Positions 19,745-29,538 are shown, numbered from the stretch's first letter. The stretch: DNA of 64,000 nt from Bacteroidota bacterium (GCA_013286385.1 JABDFU010000004.1:18069-82068), one strand, 5' to 3'. Made by a program: numbers and translations. Notes: generated by a model not told the origin, from the sequence alone.

Positions 19745-22006
19745 ATGAACAGGATTCTGGCGAGGTACGATGTGTTGCGGAGGTTCGTTTTTTCCTTCTC
19801 CATTCAGTTGTTGATGGTTCATTTCAAAAAGAACCTCACCATGATGATCTTCTGGCTGGTTCTGTTCGGTATTGTAAACGGATCCGTCGCTTCAAAATAT
19901 GGTGTTTCCTTTCTTTTTCTAAGCCCGGAGTATTTTGACCGGGTAAATTTTCTTTCGTATTTCATCGTGGGATTTGCTGTAGGGGGATTTATAATGGCAT
20001 TCAACATTTCCAGTTATATCATGAACGGCTACCGATTCCCTTTCATCGCTACGCTCTACAATCCCTTTTTAAAATATTGTATCAACAATTCCGTTTTGCC
20101 GTTTACTTTCGTTGCCACTTACCTGTATAAAGTTTACCAGTTTCAACTGAGCGAAAAAGTCTTTGCCACTGTTCATATTCTCTTTCTGGAGTCCGGATTT
20201 TTAGCCGGACTCATACTTTTTGTTTTTCTCTCGGTGTCCTATTTCTTTACGATCAACAAGGACATCTACAAAATGTTCGGTGTAAGGGGTCAGGAAGCGA
20301 TCAGAGAAAGAGAAAGAATAGGCAAGCAAAGGCTGGAATGGAAAAACCTGAACCTGATCAAAGAATCCCGCGACTGGTATGTTGAAACCTACTGGACCCT
20401 GCCCTTTGTAAACCGGCTTGTAAGGCCGGTTCGCCATTACAAAAAAGAAATGCTCCGGAAAGTTTTTAAACAAAATCACCAAAATGCGTTTTTCTTTGTC
20501 CTGATTTGTACGGTAACCTTGTTTGTGCTGAGCTTTTTTCAGGACAAACCTTTTTTCATCATTCCGGCCGGTGCCAGCATACTGCTTTTATTTACCATGT
20601 TTATCATGCTGACCAGCGCGCTTTACGTCTGGATAAGGGGTTGGGCAAGCCTGCTGCTGATTCTGATTTTTCTTACCGTCAACGGACTTTACAAGCTCGA
20701 CGTGTTTAACAATAGCAATAAAGCGTACGGACTCAATTACGATACCGTGAAAGCTTCCTTTACCAATTCGGTGCTGGACAAAATGAACTGTGATTCCCTT
20801 CAGCGGGAGGCTGACATACGCTATACCATTGAAATCCTCAACAAGTGGAGGCTTAAAAACATCAGCGCAAACGAAAAAAAACCCAAGCTGGTGCTTATCA
20901 ATGCTCCCGGAGGTGGATTACGGGCCTCTCTCTGGACCTTTTATTCCCTGCAATACGCAGACAGTGTCCTGGGGGGTGAACTGCTCAAACATACCGAACT
21001 CATCACGGGGTCCTCAGGCGGAATGATAGGTGCAGCCTATCTAAGGGAACTTTACTGGAGAAAACAAACCGGACGACTAAACAGCACTCATTTTTCGGAA
21101 TACGTAAACAATATGGGTAAGGACGTTCTGAATCCGATTGCCTTTAGCCTGGCCGTAAACGATTTTTTCTTTCCGCTTCAGAAAGTAAAAAAAGGCTCTT
21201 TTCAATACAATAAGGACCGGGGCTATGCATTTGAATGGAAGTTAAACCTCAACACAGACGGCATTCTCAACCGCTCCCTGCACGACTACCTCCAGCCCGA
21301 AAAAGAGGCAATCCTTCCCTTGATGATCTTTTCCCCCACTGTGGCTAATGACGGAAGAAAACTATTTATTTCAGCTCAACCCATATCCTATCTCTGCCAG
21401 AATTATTTTACCCAAAATGCTCATGTACAGCCCCTTTACGACGGAATTGAATATTCCCGCTTTTTTGAACCCCAGGGCGCTCAGAACACCCGGTTCAGCA
21501 GCGTACTGAGAATGAGCGCAACCTTCCCTTATGTTTCACCAATCGTTTCGCTTCCGAGCGAACCCCGCATCGAAGTACTGGATGCAGGAATGAGGGACAA
21601 TTTCGGATTGGAAACTTCGCTTAAATTTCTTTTTGCTTTCCGTAACTGGATAACCAGCAATACAAGTGGTGTTGTTATTATTCAGATAAGGGACAAAAAG
21701 AAAGAGTCTCCGATTGACGAAAACCCAACCCGGGATATTCTTCAGAATGCAGTTTTGCCCCTGGGCTTATTGTACAGCAACCTGTTTAACATTCAGGATC
21801 TGAATCAAAATCAGCTACTGCAATATGCAAGTCTGTGGTTTGACCAGCAGGTTGACATTATCAACCTTGAAATGAAAAGAACTAAAGTGGATAATATTTC
21901 CCTGAGCTGGCACCTTACCAATAACGAGAAAAGCAGGATTCTTGAATCAGTTAACCTAAAGGAAAATCAACAATCCATTCAGAAACTGAAAGAATTGCTG
22001 AATTAA
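19745..22006 (+). CDS. Membrane-anchored patatin-like phospholipase
   Basis: The N-terminal ~320 residues contain about six hydrophobic segments; the rest is a soluble patatin-type hydrolase domain. The oxyanion loop APGGGLRASLW, the nucleophile elbow TGSSGGMIGA (GxSxG) and the catalytic Asp motif DAGMRDNFGLE appear in the expected order. Patatin domains hydrolyse acyl esters of phospholipids with a Ser-Asp dyad. The combination with a large membrane part is less common than soluble or outer-membrane patatins. ATG 19745 follows ftcD by 13 bases, so it may end the same transcript. The substrate is unknown. Confidence 0.78.
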   Translation: MNRILARYDVLRRFVFSFSIQLLMVHFKKNLTMMIFWLVLFGIVNGSVASKYGVSFLFLSPEYFDRVNFLSYFIVGFAVGGFIMAFNISSYIMNGYRFPFIATLYNPFLKYCINNSVLPFTFVATYLYKVYQFQLSEKVFATVHILFLESGFLAGLILFVFLSVSYFFTINKDIYKMFGVRGQEAIRERERIGKQRLEWKNLNLIKESRDWYVETYWTLPFVNRLVRPVRHYKKEMLRKVFKQNHQNAFFFVLICTVTLFVLSFFQDKPFFIIPAGASILLLFTMFIMLTSALYVWIRGWASLLLILIFLTVNGLYKLDVFNNSNKAYGLNYDTVKASFTNSVLDKMNCDSLQREADIRYTIEILNKWRLKNISANEKKPKLVLINAPGGGLRASLWTFYSLQYADSVLGGELLKHTELITGSSGGMIGAAYLRELYWRKQTGRLNSTHFSEYVNNMGKDVLNPIAFSLAVNDFFFPLQKVKKGSFQYNKDRGYAFEWKLNLNTDGILNRSLHDYLQPEKEAILPLMIFSPTVANDGRKLFISAQPISYLCQNYFTQNAHVQPLYDGIEYSRFFEPQGAQNTRFSSVLRMSATFPYVSPIVSLPSEPRIEVLDAGMRDNFGLETSLKFLFAFRNWITSNTSGVVIIQIRDKKKESPIDENPTRDILQNAVLPLGLLYSNLFNIQDLNQNQLLQYASLWFDQQVDIINLEMKRTKVDNISLSWHLTNNEKSRILESVNLKENQQSIQKLKELLN

Positions 22007-22203
22007 TTCAAAATTAACTCCAGTTTACCCAACAGGTTGTTATCCCTTATACTCAAAGCTTTGGAATAGTTAAGTATACTGGCAATAACCAGTTCTGAAG
22101 GGTTTCTGTCACCTGAACCTCGGGCCAGGGAATCAGCCCGGGAAACTGATTTGTTTTTTGAACTTAATTTGAACAGCTGGTTCAGCGTAGTAGTTTTGCT
22201 CAT
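22003..22203 (-). CDS. Small hypothetical protein (66 aa)
   Basis: ATG at 22201-22203; the product has a basic, serine-rich N-terminal half and a C-terminal block SILNYSKALSIRDNNLLGKLELILN that looks like a short conserved tail seen in small Bacteroidota proteins. Its end overlaps the end of the patatin gene by 4 bases (convergent). It lies just downstream of the ECF sigma factor gene on the same strand and could be co-transcribed with it. No function can be assigned. Confidence 0.5.
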   Translation of the reverse strand: MSKTTTLNQLFKLSSKNKSVSRADSLARGSGDRNPSELVIASILNYSKALSIRDNNLLGKLELILN

Positions 22204-22294
22204 GCAAATCGGGCTTTTGTTTGTTTACTCACAACAATTTGTTTACGTACAAATAACGCGGGTAAAACAGCCTTATTGCATCAACAGAAAAAAA

Positions 22295-22897
22295 TTATGT
22301 AGATAAAACCAAGCCCTTTTCGCTAACCATTTTACGCAGGTTAATCAGAGCATACCTCATCCGGCCAAGGGCCGTATTAATGCTTACATTGGTAGATTCG
22401 GCAATCTCTTTAAAGCTCATATCATAATAGTGCCGCATCATCAGAACCTCCCTCTGATCCTCGGGAAGCTTGGTTACAAGTTTTCTTAAGTCCTTGTTAA
22501 TCTGACGTTTAGTAATATCTTCCTCAGCCGTTGGTTCATCGTTCTGAATTAGGTCAAAAATATCAAACTCCTCTCCGTCTTCATTGGCCCCACCGCTTAC
22601 TGTAGGCATGCGGCTGTCTTTGCGAAAATGATCAATCATTAGGTTATGAGCTATGCGCTCAACCCAGGGCAGAAACTTCCCTTCTTCATTGTACTGTCCC
22701 CTGCGGAGGGTATTGATGACCTTAAAAAAGGTTTCCTGAAATACGTCATTGGCCAGATCCCGGTCACTGGATATAGTCATGATATAGGAAAACAGTCGTC
22801 TTTTGTGGCGGTGAACCAAAGTTTCAAGAGCTGACTCTTCGCCCTTCATATACAGATTTACAAGCTGATGGTCGTCCATTAACTGCTGCGTACTCAT
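22295..22897 (-). CDS. RNA polymerase ECF sigma factor (sigma-70 family)
   Basis: A 200-aa sigma factor with region 2 (LVHRHKRRLFSYIMTISSDRDLANDVFQETFFKVI and WVERIAHNLMIDHFRK) and region 4 (LPEDQREVLMMRHYYDMSFKEIAESTNVSINTALGRMRYAL), separated by an acidic linker. It belongs to the SigW/RpoE-like group. No anti-sigma gene with a membrane helix is adjacent; only a 66-aa protein follows. The start is set by a strong Shine-Dalgarno sequence 4 bases upstream, which is unusual for this phylum. Confidence 0.92.
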   Translation of the reverse strand: MSTQQLMDDHQLVNLYMKGEESALETLVHRHKRRLFSYIMTISSDRDLANDVFQETFFKVINTLRRGQYNEEGKFLPWVERIAHNLMIDHFRKDSRMPTVSGGANEDGEEFDIFDLIQNDEPTAEEDITKRQINKDLRKLVTKLPEDQREVLMMRHYYDMSFKEIAESTNVSINTALGRMRYALINLRKMVSEKGLVLST

Positions 22898-22901
22898 AGG
22901 T

Positions 22902-22909
22902 ACCTCCTT
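22902..22909 (-). promoter_or_regulatory. Strong Shine-Dalgarno sequence (AAGGAGGT) of the sigma factor gene
   Basis: On the minus strand AAGGAGGT precedes ACCT and the ATG. It is nearly complementary to the canonical 16S 3' end. Most genes in this window lack a recognisable Shine-Dalgarno, as usual in Bacteroidota, so it stands out. Confidence 0.7.
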
Positions 22910-23082
22910 TTTTATGTTTAGTTAGCACTAAATAAAAAAGTAGCAGTTGTCTATTAATGGATCCGTTTAAGAAGTTAAACGCTGCAATAAACCGAATATT
23001 GCATACGCTGTACTAATTTTTACGCTACAAATATGTAACATATCGGGCAGAAAAGCAAATTAATAAGTATGTATCTTTCGTC

Positions 23083-23994
23083 ATGCAATTACTTAAAAAA
23101 ATGTGCTCCATTCAGGCTCCCTCGGGGAATGAAAAAGCGATGACGGCATTTGTTCTGGATTATGTAAAAAAGAACAAATCAAAATGGGTGGTTCAACCCA
23201 GAATATACAAAGGGAAAGATTTCCAGGATTGTCTGCTGTTGGTTTTCGGCAAGCCACGAACGGCAGTTTTTGCCCACCTCGACGCTATCGGATTCACCGT
23301 CCGATACAACAAGGAATTGATAAAAATAGGCGGGCCCCGGACTGAAAACGGTTATGCTCTGGTAGGCAAGGATAGTATAGGAAAAATTGAATGCCGGCTA
23401 AACGTAGCCAAAGACAACAAGCTCAGTTATACGTTTAACCGCGAAATCGACAGAGGTACTTCCCTGACGTTCAAACCCGATTTCAGGGAATCGGTATCCC
23501 ATGTCCAATGCTGTTATCTGGACAATCGTTTAGGTGTATGGAATGCACTGAAAGTCGCTGAAACCCTTAAAAACGGCATTATTGCGTTCTCCTGCTGGGA
23601 GGAACAGGGAGGTGGAAGCGTGGAATACCTGGCTCGGTTTATATACAAAAAATTCAAGGTCAGGCAAGCCCTTATAAGTGATATTACATGGGTAACAGAA
23701 GGAATTAAGGCCGGAAAAGGAGTGGCCATTTCTATGCGGGATTCTGGACTTCCGCGCAGAAGCTATGTCGAAAAAATCATTTCCATTGCCCAAAAAAACA
23801 AGCTGACATTTCAGCTCGAAGTCGAAGGAAGCGGAGGAAGTGACGGCAACGCTCTTCAGCGCTCCCCTTACCCTTTTGACTGGTGTTTTGTAGGCGCGCC
23901 CGAAGAACAGGTGCACTCACCAAATGAAAAGGTACACAAAGACGACATTCAAAGCATGACCAAAATGTATCAGGTTCTGATGAAGGAATTGTAA
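23083..23994 (+). CDS. M42-family metallo-aminopeptidase
   Basis: A cytosolic peptidase of 303 aa. Metal and catalytic residues typical of M42/M28 enzymes are present: His in FAHLDAIGF, the bridging Asp in YLDNRLG, the general base Glu pair in CWEEQGGG, Asp in LISDITW, and the last His in QVHSPNEKV, plus SGGSDGN. The length is slightly short for M42 (usually about 340). A near-consensus box (TATCTTTC at 23072-23079) ends three bases before the ATG. Natural substrates are short peptides. Confidence 0.85.
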   Translation: MQLLKKMCSIQAPSGNEKAMTAFVLDYVKKNKSKWVVQPRIYKGKDFQDCLLLVFGKPRTAVFAHLDAIGFTVRYNKELIKIGGPRTENGYALVGKDSIGKIECRLNVAKDNKLSYTFNREIDRGTSLTFKPDFRESVSHVQCCYLDNRLGVWNALKVAETLKNGIIAFSCWEEQGGGSVEYLARFIYKKFKVRQALISDITWVTEGIKAGKGVAISMRDSGLPRRSYVEKIISIAQKNKLTFQLEVEGSGGSDGNALQRSPYPFDWCFVGAPEEQVHSPNEKVHKDDIQSMTKMYQVLMKEL

Positions 23995-24018
23995 CGCTGA
24001 TCAGACAGTACCGAAGGC

Positions 24019-24747
24019 TTATTCCTCCACTTTGTGGTGAAGACTTTGTTCAGCGCTCTGCTTAATAATATGATGGGAGGTTTCCACACCCAGATAGCGA
24101 TCAATGGCATGATGAACAACATAAATCACCGGCGTCAGTAGAATCGCAATGATCAGCTTAATGCTGTAATCGGTCAGCGCCGTATTGAAAAAAATGCCGG
24201 TACTCATTTTTCCGGGGAGCCAAAAAGCAATTCCCAGCACCACAAAAGTATCCACAAGCTGCGACACAACGGTAGAACCGGTCGAACGCAGCCACATCAT
24301 TTTTCCTCCTGTTTTGTCCCGTAACAGCCAGAAAATAAAAACATCCACAAACTGAGAAGTCAGAAAAGCGATAATACTTCCGACAATGATCCACATGCTT
24401 TGCCCGAAAACTGCATTGAATTGGTTGTCGTTTACTGATGCAGAAATAGGTGCAGCATGGACGCGGGTTGCAAACAACAACAAAATAAAGGTGTAAGAAA
24501 TCAGTCCTGCCGTAAGCAGTGAAAGCTTTCGCACGCCTTTGGTACCAAAATATTCATTGATAATGTCTGTTGCTATGAATACCACAGGCCACGGAATAAT
24601 ACCGATACTCATAATAAAGGGGCCTTTTCCGAAAAAGGGTCCAAGTGCAATCAGCTTTGATCCGATCAACTCAGCGACTACCGCGTTTGTTATAAAAAAA
24701 CCGGCCAGTACGATAAATACAATGTCCTTTCTTGAACTGAAAATCAT
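24019..24747 (-). CDS. VUT-family transporter (YhhQ, queuosine precursor transporter type)
   Basis: A six- to seven-segment membrane protein of 242 aa with the family features AVVAELIGSKL near the start, FIATDIINEYFGTKG, the SQFVDVFIFWLLRDKTGGKMMWLRSTGST segment in the centre, and QLVDTFVVL. Characterised members import queuosine precursors (preQ0/preQ1), but the family was first named for vitamin uptake. It starts 13 bases after bioA ends and is on the same strand, so it is probably the last gene of the biotin operon. Substrate is therefore open: queuosine precursor by family, or a biotin-related compound by context. Confidence 0.85.
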   Translation of the reverse strand: MIFSSRKDIVFIVLAGFFITNAVVAELIGSKLIALGPFFGKGPFIMSIGIIPWPVVFIATDIINEYFGTKGVRKLSLLTAGLISYTFILLLFATRVHAAPISASVNDNQFNAVFGQSMWIIVGSIIAFLTSQFVDVFIFWLLRDKTGGKMMWLRSTGSTVVSQLVDTFVVLGIAFWLPGKMSTGIFFNTALTDYSIKLIIAILLTPVIYVVHHAIDRYLGVETSHHIIKQSAEQSLHHKVEE

Positions 24748-24760
24748 GGCATTACTGGTT

Positions 24761-26041
24761 TTAAAGCGTTGTTAAAAATTCCTCAATCGAAGCATAAATG
24801 GATTTTAATTCTGATTCTGAAATGCAATACGGAGGCAACACATAAATAATATTGCCCAGTGGTCTCATCAGAATACCCTTGCTTATGAAAAACGCATAGG
24901 CCCTTTTCCGAAGATCATTGAAATACGAAGTTACTCCCGATGTTTTCAATTGAATCGCCAGAATTGTCCCTTTGCTTCTGGCCTCGACGACTTTCGGGTT
25001 TCCTGTCAATCCGGAAGCGAATTTACTATGCATCCTTGAGATCAGGTCTACCGAGGCAAATACATCCGTTCTTTCAAATACTTCCAGGCTCCCGATTGCC
25101 GCAGCACAGGCAATCGGATTGGCGGTGTACGAATGGCCGTGAAAAAAAGCAGAGGTCCCGTTTCTTTCAAAACTTTCGTAAATGTCGGCACTGCTGGAGG
25201 TAATTCCCATGGCCATTGTTCCACCGGTAAGGCCTTTGGACAGACAAAACAGATCGGGCTTTTCCTGAATCTGATCACAGGCAAAGAACGTTCCGGTACG
25301 TCCGAACCCGGTCATGACCTCATCTGCAATAGTAAGGATAGAATTTTCCCGGCAAACGGCAAGCATTTCGCTGAGGATGCCGGGTTCATACATGAGCATC
25401 CCGGCGGTACCCAGCACCAGAGGTTCGAAAATAAAGCAGGCGTACGCTGAAGCCATTTTGCCCGAACACCTGTTCTTCAACTCCTGTAAGACAGTCGCTT
25501 CCTGTCCTTTCAGGGGCACATCAATGTAGTCTACGTCAAACAAAAAACTCCGGAAGGGTTCGGTGAAAGCACCCCGTTCGCTTACTGACATGGCCCCGAA
25601 GGTATCCCCATGATAAGAGTTTTTAAACGCCAGTACTTTTTTCCTGGGCTGGCCTTTGTTGTATCCGTATTGAATCGCCATTTTAAGGGCAACTTCCACT
25701 GCTGTGGATCCGTTGTCCGAGAAAAACAGCTTACTCTGATTGGAGGGAAGTCTGGACAGAAGCTTTCCCGCAAGCACAACTGCCGGTTCATGGGTAAAGC
25801 CCGAAAAAATAACATGATCAAGTTTCTTCAGCTGATTACCTACGCATTCAGCGATGTGCGGATGCGAATGCCCGTGAATAGTGGTCCACCAGGATGAAAT
25901 AGCATCTATGTATTTTTTACCGTTCTGATCAATTATGCAGGAACCCGAAGCGGATGCGACCGGAACCGGAATCCCGTAAAGGTCCTTATCTGAATAAGGA
26001 TGCCAGACCGTCTTTCGGTCCCGTTCAATAAGACTGCTCAT
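24761..26041 (-). CDS. bioA: Adenosylmethionine-8-amino-7-oxononanoate transaminase
   Basis: This PLP enzyme transfers an amino group from S-adenosylmethionine to 8-amino-7-oxononanoate (KAPA), giving DAPA. Motifs include HPYSDKDLYG and DAISSWWTTIHGHSHP at the start, the aspartate in ADEVMTGFGRTG, and the PLP lysine in CLSKGLTGG. The length of 426 aa is normal. It overlaps bioD by 4 bases (start 26041, bioD stop 26038). Confidence 0.96.
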   Translation of the reverse strand: MSSLIERDRKTVWHPYSDKDLYGIPVPVASASGSCIIDQNGKKYIDAISSWWTTIHGHSHPHIAECVGNQLKKLDHVIFSGFTHEPAVVLAGKLLSRLPSNQSKLFFSDNGSTAVEVALKMAIQYGYNKGQPRKKVLAFKNSYHGDTFGAMSVSERGAFTEPFRSFLFDVDYIDVPLKGQEATVLQELKNRCSGKMASAYACFIFEPLVLGTAGMLMYEPGILSEMLAVCRENSILTIADEVMTGFGRTGTFFACDQIQEKPDLFCLSKGLTGGTMAMGITSSSADIYESFERNGTSAFFHGHSYTANPIACAAAIGSLEVFERTDVFASVDLISRMHSKFASGLTGNPKVVEARSKGTILAIQLKTSGVTSYFNDLRKRAYAFFISKGILMRPLGNIIYVLPPYCISESELKSIYASIEEFLTTL

Positions 26042-26652
26042 ATCCCCTGAAATTGAGTTACGTTTTTAAGAACACTGGTCCTGCCGAATCCCGGTTCAAA
26101 AGGGATGTGCCCCAGTTTTTTTAAGCCGCTTTGCTTTAAAATCACCTGTTCGGATGCGCCGTTGATCTCGCCCGAAAAAATAATTCCCAGAACGGACAGC
26201 TTTCGGCGTTTGAGTTCGGCGCAGGTCAACAGGCTGTGATTGATACTGCCCAGGTAAAAATTGACAACCAGGATCACCCCCGCATTCAGGTGTCCAATCA
26301 GATCGGCTACCAGTTCGTTTTCATTTAAAGGAACCAGCAGTCCTCCTGCCCCTTCAATAACCAAAGTCTGATTTGCCGATTCGGGTAAAGTAATTTTGCC
26401 CAACTCGATACGGATTCCTTCTTTTTCAGCCGCAGCGTGAGGCGATGCGGCTTCCTTCAGGCAATAGGCTTCCCGATGAATACGGCTTTTCGTATTGCTG
26501 ATCAACCTTCGTACCGTTTCAGCATCAGTCTCCGGCTCAGTTCCGCACTGCACGGGTTTCCAGTAATCCGCTTTCAAAGCTTCTGTTATAACAGCAGATG
26601 CGATGGTCTTCCCGGTGTCCGTACCAATTCCGGTTATAAAAATTTTTCTCAT
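26038..26652 (-). CDS. bioD: Dethiobiotin synthetase
   Basis: ATP-dependent ring closure of DAPA with CO2 to dethiobiotin. The P-loop is GIGTDTGKTIASAV near the start; KPVQCGTEPETD and EGAGGLLVPLNEN follow, as in BioD. At 204 aa it is the usual size. It overlaps bioF and bioA by 4 bases at each end, indicating tight translational coupling. Confidence 0.95.
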   Translation of the reverse strand: MRKIFITGIGTDTGKTIASAVITEALKADYWKPVQCGTEPETDAETVRRLISNTKSRIHREAYCLKEAASPHAAAEKEGIRIELGKITLPESANQTLVIEGAGGLLVPLNENELVADLIGHLNAGVILVVNFYLGSINHSLLTCAELKRRKLSVLGIIFSGEINGASEQVILKQSGLKKLGHIPFEPGFGRTSVLKNVTQFQGI

Positions 26653-27779
26653 TTGTCCGGAGCGTCCAGAACATTATCAATTGCCTTCATCAATCCGTCT
26701 ATTTGTTCGCTGGTATTAAAACTGTGAATGCAAATCCGTATGCGCTCCTTTCCCTGAGGAACAGTTGGGCTCGTAATCGGCCTCGCATCATAACCCGAAG
26801 CCTGAAGCCCTAAAGCCAGGGCTTTTACCCGCTTGTTTCCACTGACCAACAGGTGCTGGATAGGACCAGGATTTTTACTTATGGTAATCGCTTGCGTTAC
26901 TTTTTGGTTAAAATACTGAATCCTGCTGTGCAGTTCTGATTTTGCAAGGGGATGCCTTTCGAGCATCTCGTAAGCGCATCGTATAGCCTGAAGACTGTAC
27001 AAAGGTAACGCAGTCGAAAATATAAAAGGCCGTGAAAAATTAACCAAATGATCCCTCAGACTACTGCTTCCCAAAACAATCGCCCCATGGCAACCCAACG
27101 CTTTCCCGAATGTGTGAAGCCGGGCAAACACCGACTTTTGCAATCCCAGTTCACTTACCCTTCCTTCCCCTCTGTTGCTATTGCCATAGAGACCGGTGGC
27201 ATGGGCTTCGTCAACAATCAGGCCCGCCTTGTAAACCCGGCAAAGTTCAGTTAATTCGGACAACGGAGAAAAGTCCCCGTCCATTGAATACAGCGACTCC
27301 ACAGCCACGTATAATTGACCGACCGCCTTCGTCAGGAGCTGCTCAAGGTGTTTCAGGTCATTGTGTCTGAATTTATAGGTATGGGCATGACTCAGTCTTA
27401 ATCCATCGATCACCGAGGCATGTATCATTTCGTCGTAAAGAATAGTATCTCCCCTGCCGGCAATACAGGAAAACAAACCCAGATTGGCATCGTATCCCGA
27501 GTTAAAAAGCAATCCGCAATCCGCCTGGTGGTATTCGGCAATAAAAGTTTCCAGTGCTTCGGCTTCCGTTGAATTCCCACTCAGCAGACGTGATCCGGTC
27601 GAACCGTTGACTCTTCTGACATCTGTAATCTTCTGCAAGGCAATTAACTTATGCAATTCCTCTGAACGCGCCAGGCCCAGGTAATCATTTGAAGTAAAAT
27701 CAATAAGGTCAGAAGGCAAGACCTGTAATGCCCTTAAATTACCTTCTGAAATCCGCTTGCTAAGAGAACTACTTTGCAT
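26649..27779 (-). CDS. bioF: 8-amino-7-oxononanoate synthase
   Basis: A PLP enzyme that condenses pimeloyl thioester with alanine to form KAPA. Motifs: FTSNDYLGLA, NGSTGSRLLSGN, DEAHATGLYG (PLP-ring stacking and aspartate), and HTFGKALGCHGA with the PLP lysine. ATG 27779 (MQSSSLSKR) is chosen over a TTG three codons upstream, giving 376 aa. Nine bases separate it from the upstream outer-membrane protein gene. The homology is strong, although 2-amino-3-ketobutyrate CoA ligase is a close relative; the operon settles it. Confidence 0.95.
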   Translation of the reverse strand: MQSSSLSKRISEGNLRALQVLPSDLIDFTSNDYLGLARSEELHKLIALQKITDVRRVNGSTGSRLLSGNSTEAEALETFIAEYHQADCGLLFNSGYDANLGLFSCIAGRGDTILYDEMIHASVIDGLRLSHAHTYKFRHNDLKHLEQLLTKAVGQLYVAVESLYSMDGDFSPLSELTELCRVYKAGLIVDEAHATGLYGNSNRGEGRVSELGLQKSVFARLHTFGKALGCHGAIVLGSSSLRDHLVNFSRPFIFSTALPLYSLQAIRCAYEMLERHPLAKSELHSRIQYFNQKVTQAITISKNPGPIQHLLVSGNKRVKALALGLQASGYDARPITSPTVPQGKERIRICIHSFNTSEQIDGLMKAIDNVLDAPDK

Positions 27780-27788
27780 AAAGAACAA

Positions 27789-28523
27789 TCAGTTCCTTGA
27801 AATGTCCAGGCGGACACCCGCGATAACACTAAAACTTATGATATTGTGTACGATTTTAGAATAATCGTAATCCGAACTGTTTTTAAAATACTGGTATTCA
27901 ACCAATGGATTCAGAAACACATAAAGATGCTGGGTTAATTTATAGTCGGCTATCAGCCCTGCTCCCGTGTAAAAAGTGCTTGGCAAATCGCTGCCACCGA
28001 AAAAACCCTCATGGGCTGTACCACCCGAGTAGCCGTAAAATCCAATATTGCCCTTAAAATTAAGTGAGTAGAGTTTTTGCTGATCCACAATCAACGGAGC
28101 CTCGAAGTGAGCGTACATTTTTTCAAATCCAAAGGTCTGGTCAAAAATTATCTTACTTCCGTTTGATCCGTAGGAATTTCCGATAAGGGTCAGCTCATCC
28201 AGATAATTGTTTTCGAAACTTATTCCCAATCCCACACGAAATTTAGAAATCGGTGCCCCCACTTCAAAATTCACACAATTACTGGCATTGCTTGCCCTAA
28301 ATCGTCCATTTTCAGATGGGATCAGGTTACCATCCCGGTCGTATAAACTGGAACTTCCGCTGTTTGAAAACCATTGAGAAGCACCGAGTCCATAACCCGC
28401 ACTGATAAAATATTTTTTGCCCCTTGAGGAGTTGCTGTTTGAATAATAATCTTCAGTCTGTGCTGAAAGCCCGGCTATACCTATAAAAAACAATACAGTT
28501 GAACAGGTAGGTATCTTTTTCAA
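27789..28523 (-). CDS. Outer-membrane beta-barrel protein inside the biotin operon
   Basis: A 244-aa protein with a signal peptide ([15 protein letters not shown]) and alternating strand patterns ending in a typical barrel terminus ([13 protein letters not shown]). Glycine-aromatic girdles such as [26 protein letters not shown] and [13 protein letters not shown] suggest about eight to ten strands. Its ATG overlaps the bioB stop (ATGA), and it ends 9 bases before bioF, so it is locked into the biotin transcript. It is not a biosynthetic enzyme. By position it could admit biotin or pimelate precursors through the outer membrane, but no homology proves this. Confidence 0.75.
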   Translation of the reverse strand: MKKIPTCSTVLFFIGIAGLSAQTEDYYSNSNSSRGKKYFISAGYGLGASQWFSNSGSSSLYDRDGNLIPSENGRFRASNASNCVNFEVGAPISKFRVGLGISFENNYLDELTLIGNSYGSNGSKIIFDQTFGFEKMYAHFEAPLIVDQQKLYSLNFKGNIGFYGYSGGTAHEGFFGGSDLPSTFYTGAGLIADYKLTQHLYVFLNPLVEYQYFKNSSDYDYSKIVHNIISFSVIAGVRLDISRN

Positions 28524-29512
28524 TCCAATACGGTTTCGTTTACTAGAGTATTTTGTACAGTATTCTGTTTGGGTTTAAGTCCAAGGCTATCAAAAAGTCT
28601 CCTGTCCTGTTTGAAATCAGGATTCGCGGTCGTCAGCAGCTTGTCTCCTGCAAAAATCGAATTGGCACCGGCTAAAAAACAAAAGGCCTGTCCTTCATCC
28701 GACATGGCTGTTCGTCCTGCAGAAAGCCTGACCACTGTTTTTGGCATCACAATGCGCGTAGTCGCAATCATCCGTATCATATCCCAGATTGGCAACAAAG
28801 GTTGTTTCTCCAGAGGCGTTCCCGCTACAGGTACCAGTGCGTTTATTGGCACCGATTCGGGCTGAGGGTCGAGACGCGACAAAGTCAGCAGAAGCTTCAC
28901 TCTGTCCTCAGCCGATTCACCCATGCCGATGATGCCGCCCGAACAAACCGTGACACCCGCTTTACGCGCGTTTGCAATTGTAGTAAGCCGGTCGTCGTAG
29001 GTTCGGGTAGTAATAATGCTTTTGTAATTTTCTTCAGACGTATCCAGGTTGTGGTTGTAAGCATATAAGCCCGCATCGGCAAGCCGCTGAGCCTGTGATT
29101 CGGTAAGCATTCCAAGCGTGCAGCAAACTTCCATATTCAATCCGTTCACGGCCTTCACCATTTCCAGAACGCGGTCAAAATCGCTGTTGTCACGAACCTC
29201 CCGCCAGGCAGCCCCCATACACAAACGCGAAGCCCCACCTGCCTTTGCTTTTTCAGCAGCAGAAAGAACCTGTTCGATGGGCATCAGTTTGTGAACATCC
29301 ACACCCGTATTGTAGCGCGCGGCCTGGGGACAGTAAGAACAGTCCTCCGAACAGCCGCCTGTTTTAATTGAAATTAACGAGCTGACCTGAACTTCAGAAG
29401 AATTGTTGTATTTGCGATGAATTCCGGCAGCTCTATAAACCAATTCAAGCAAAGGGCTGTTATAAGTGTCCAGAATTTCAGTAAGGGTCCAGTCTGATCT
29501 GATATCTTTCAT
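28520..29512 (-). CDS. bioB: Biotin synthase
   Basis: A radical-SAM enzyme that inserts sulfur into dethiobiotin. The SAM cluster motif CxxxCxxC is in [12 protein letters not shown]; the conserved [21 protein letters not shown] and [10 protein letters not shown] segments follow. The length of 330 aa is normal. It is the first gene of the operon bioB-OMP-bioF-bioD-bioA. A TAnnTTTG box on the minus strand lies about 27 bases upstream. No obvious BirA-type operator was recognised in the 60-base gap to trmD. Confidence 0.97.
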   Translation of the reverse strand: MKDIRSDWTLTEILDTYNSPLLELVYRAAGIHRKYNNSSEVQVSSLISIKTGGCSEDCSYCPQAARYNTGVDVHKLMPIEQVLSAAEKAKAGGASRLCMGAAWREVRDNSDFDRVLEMVKAVNGLNMEVCCTLGMLTESQAQRLADAGLYAYNHNLDTSEENYKSIITTRTYDDRLTTIANARKAGVTVCSGGIIGMGESAEDRVKLLLTLSRLDPQPESVPINALVPVAGTPLEKQPLLPIWDMIRMIATTRIVMPKTVVRLSAGRTAMSDEGQAFCFLAGANSIFAGDKLLTTANPDFKQDRRLFDSLGLKPKQNTVQNTLVNETVLD

Positions 29513-29538
29513 AGATAACGGGAATTAAGCGTTACAAA

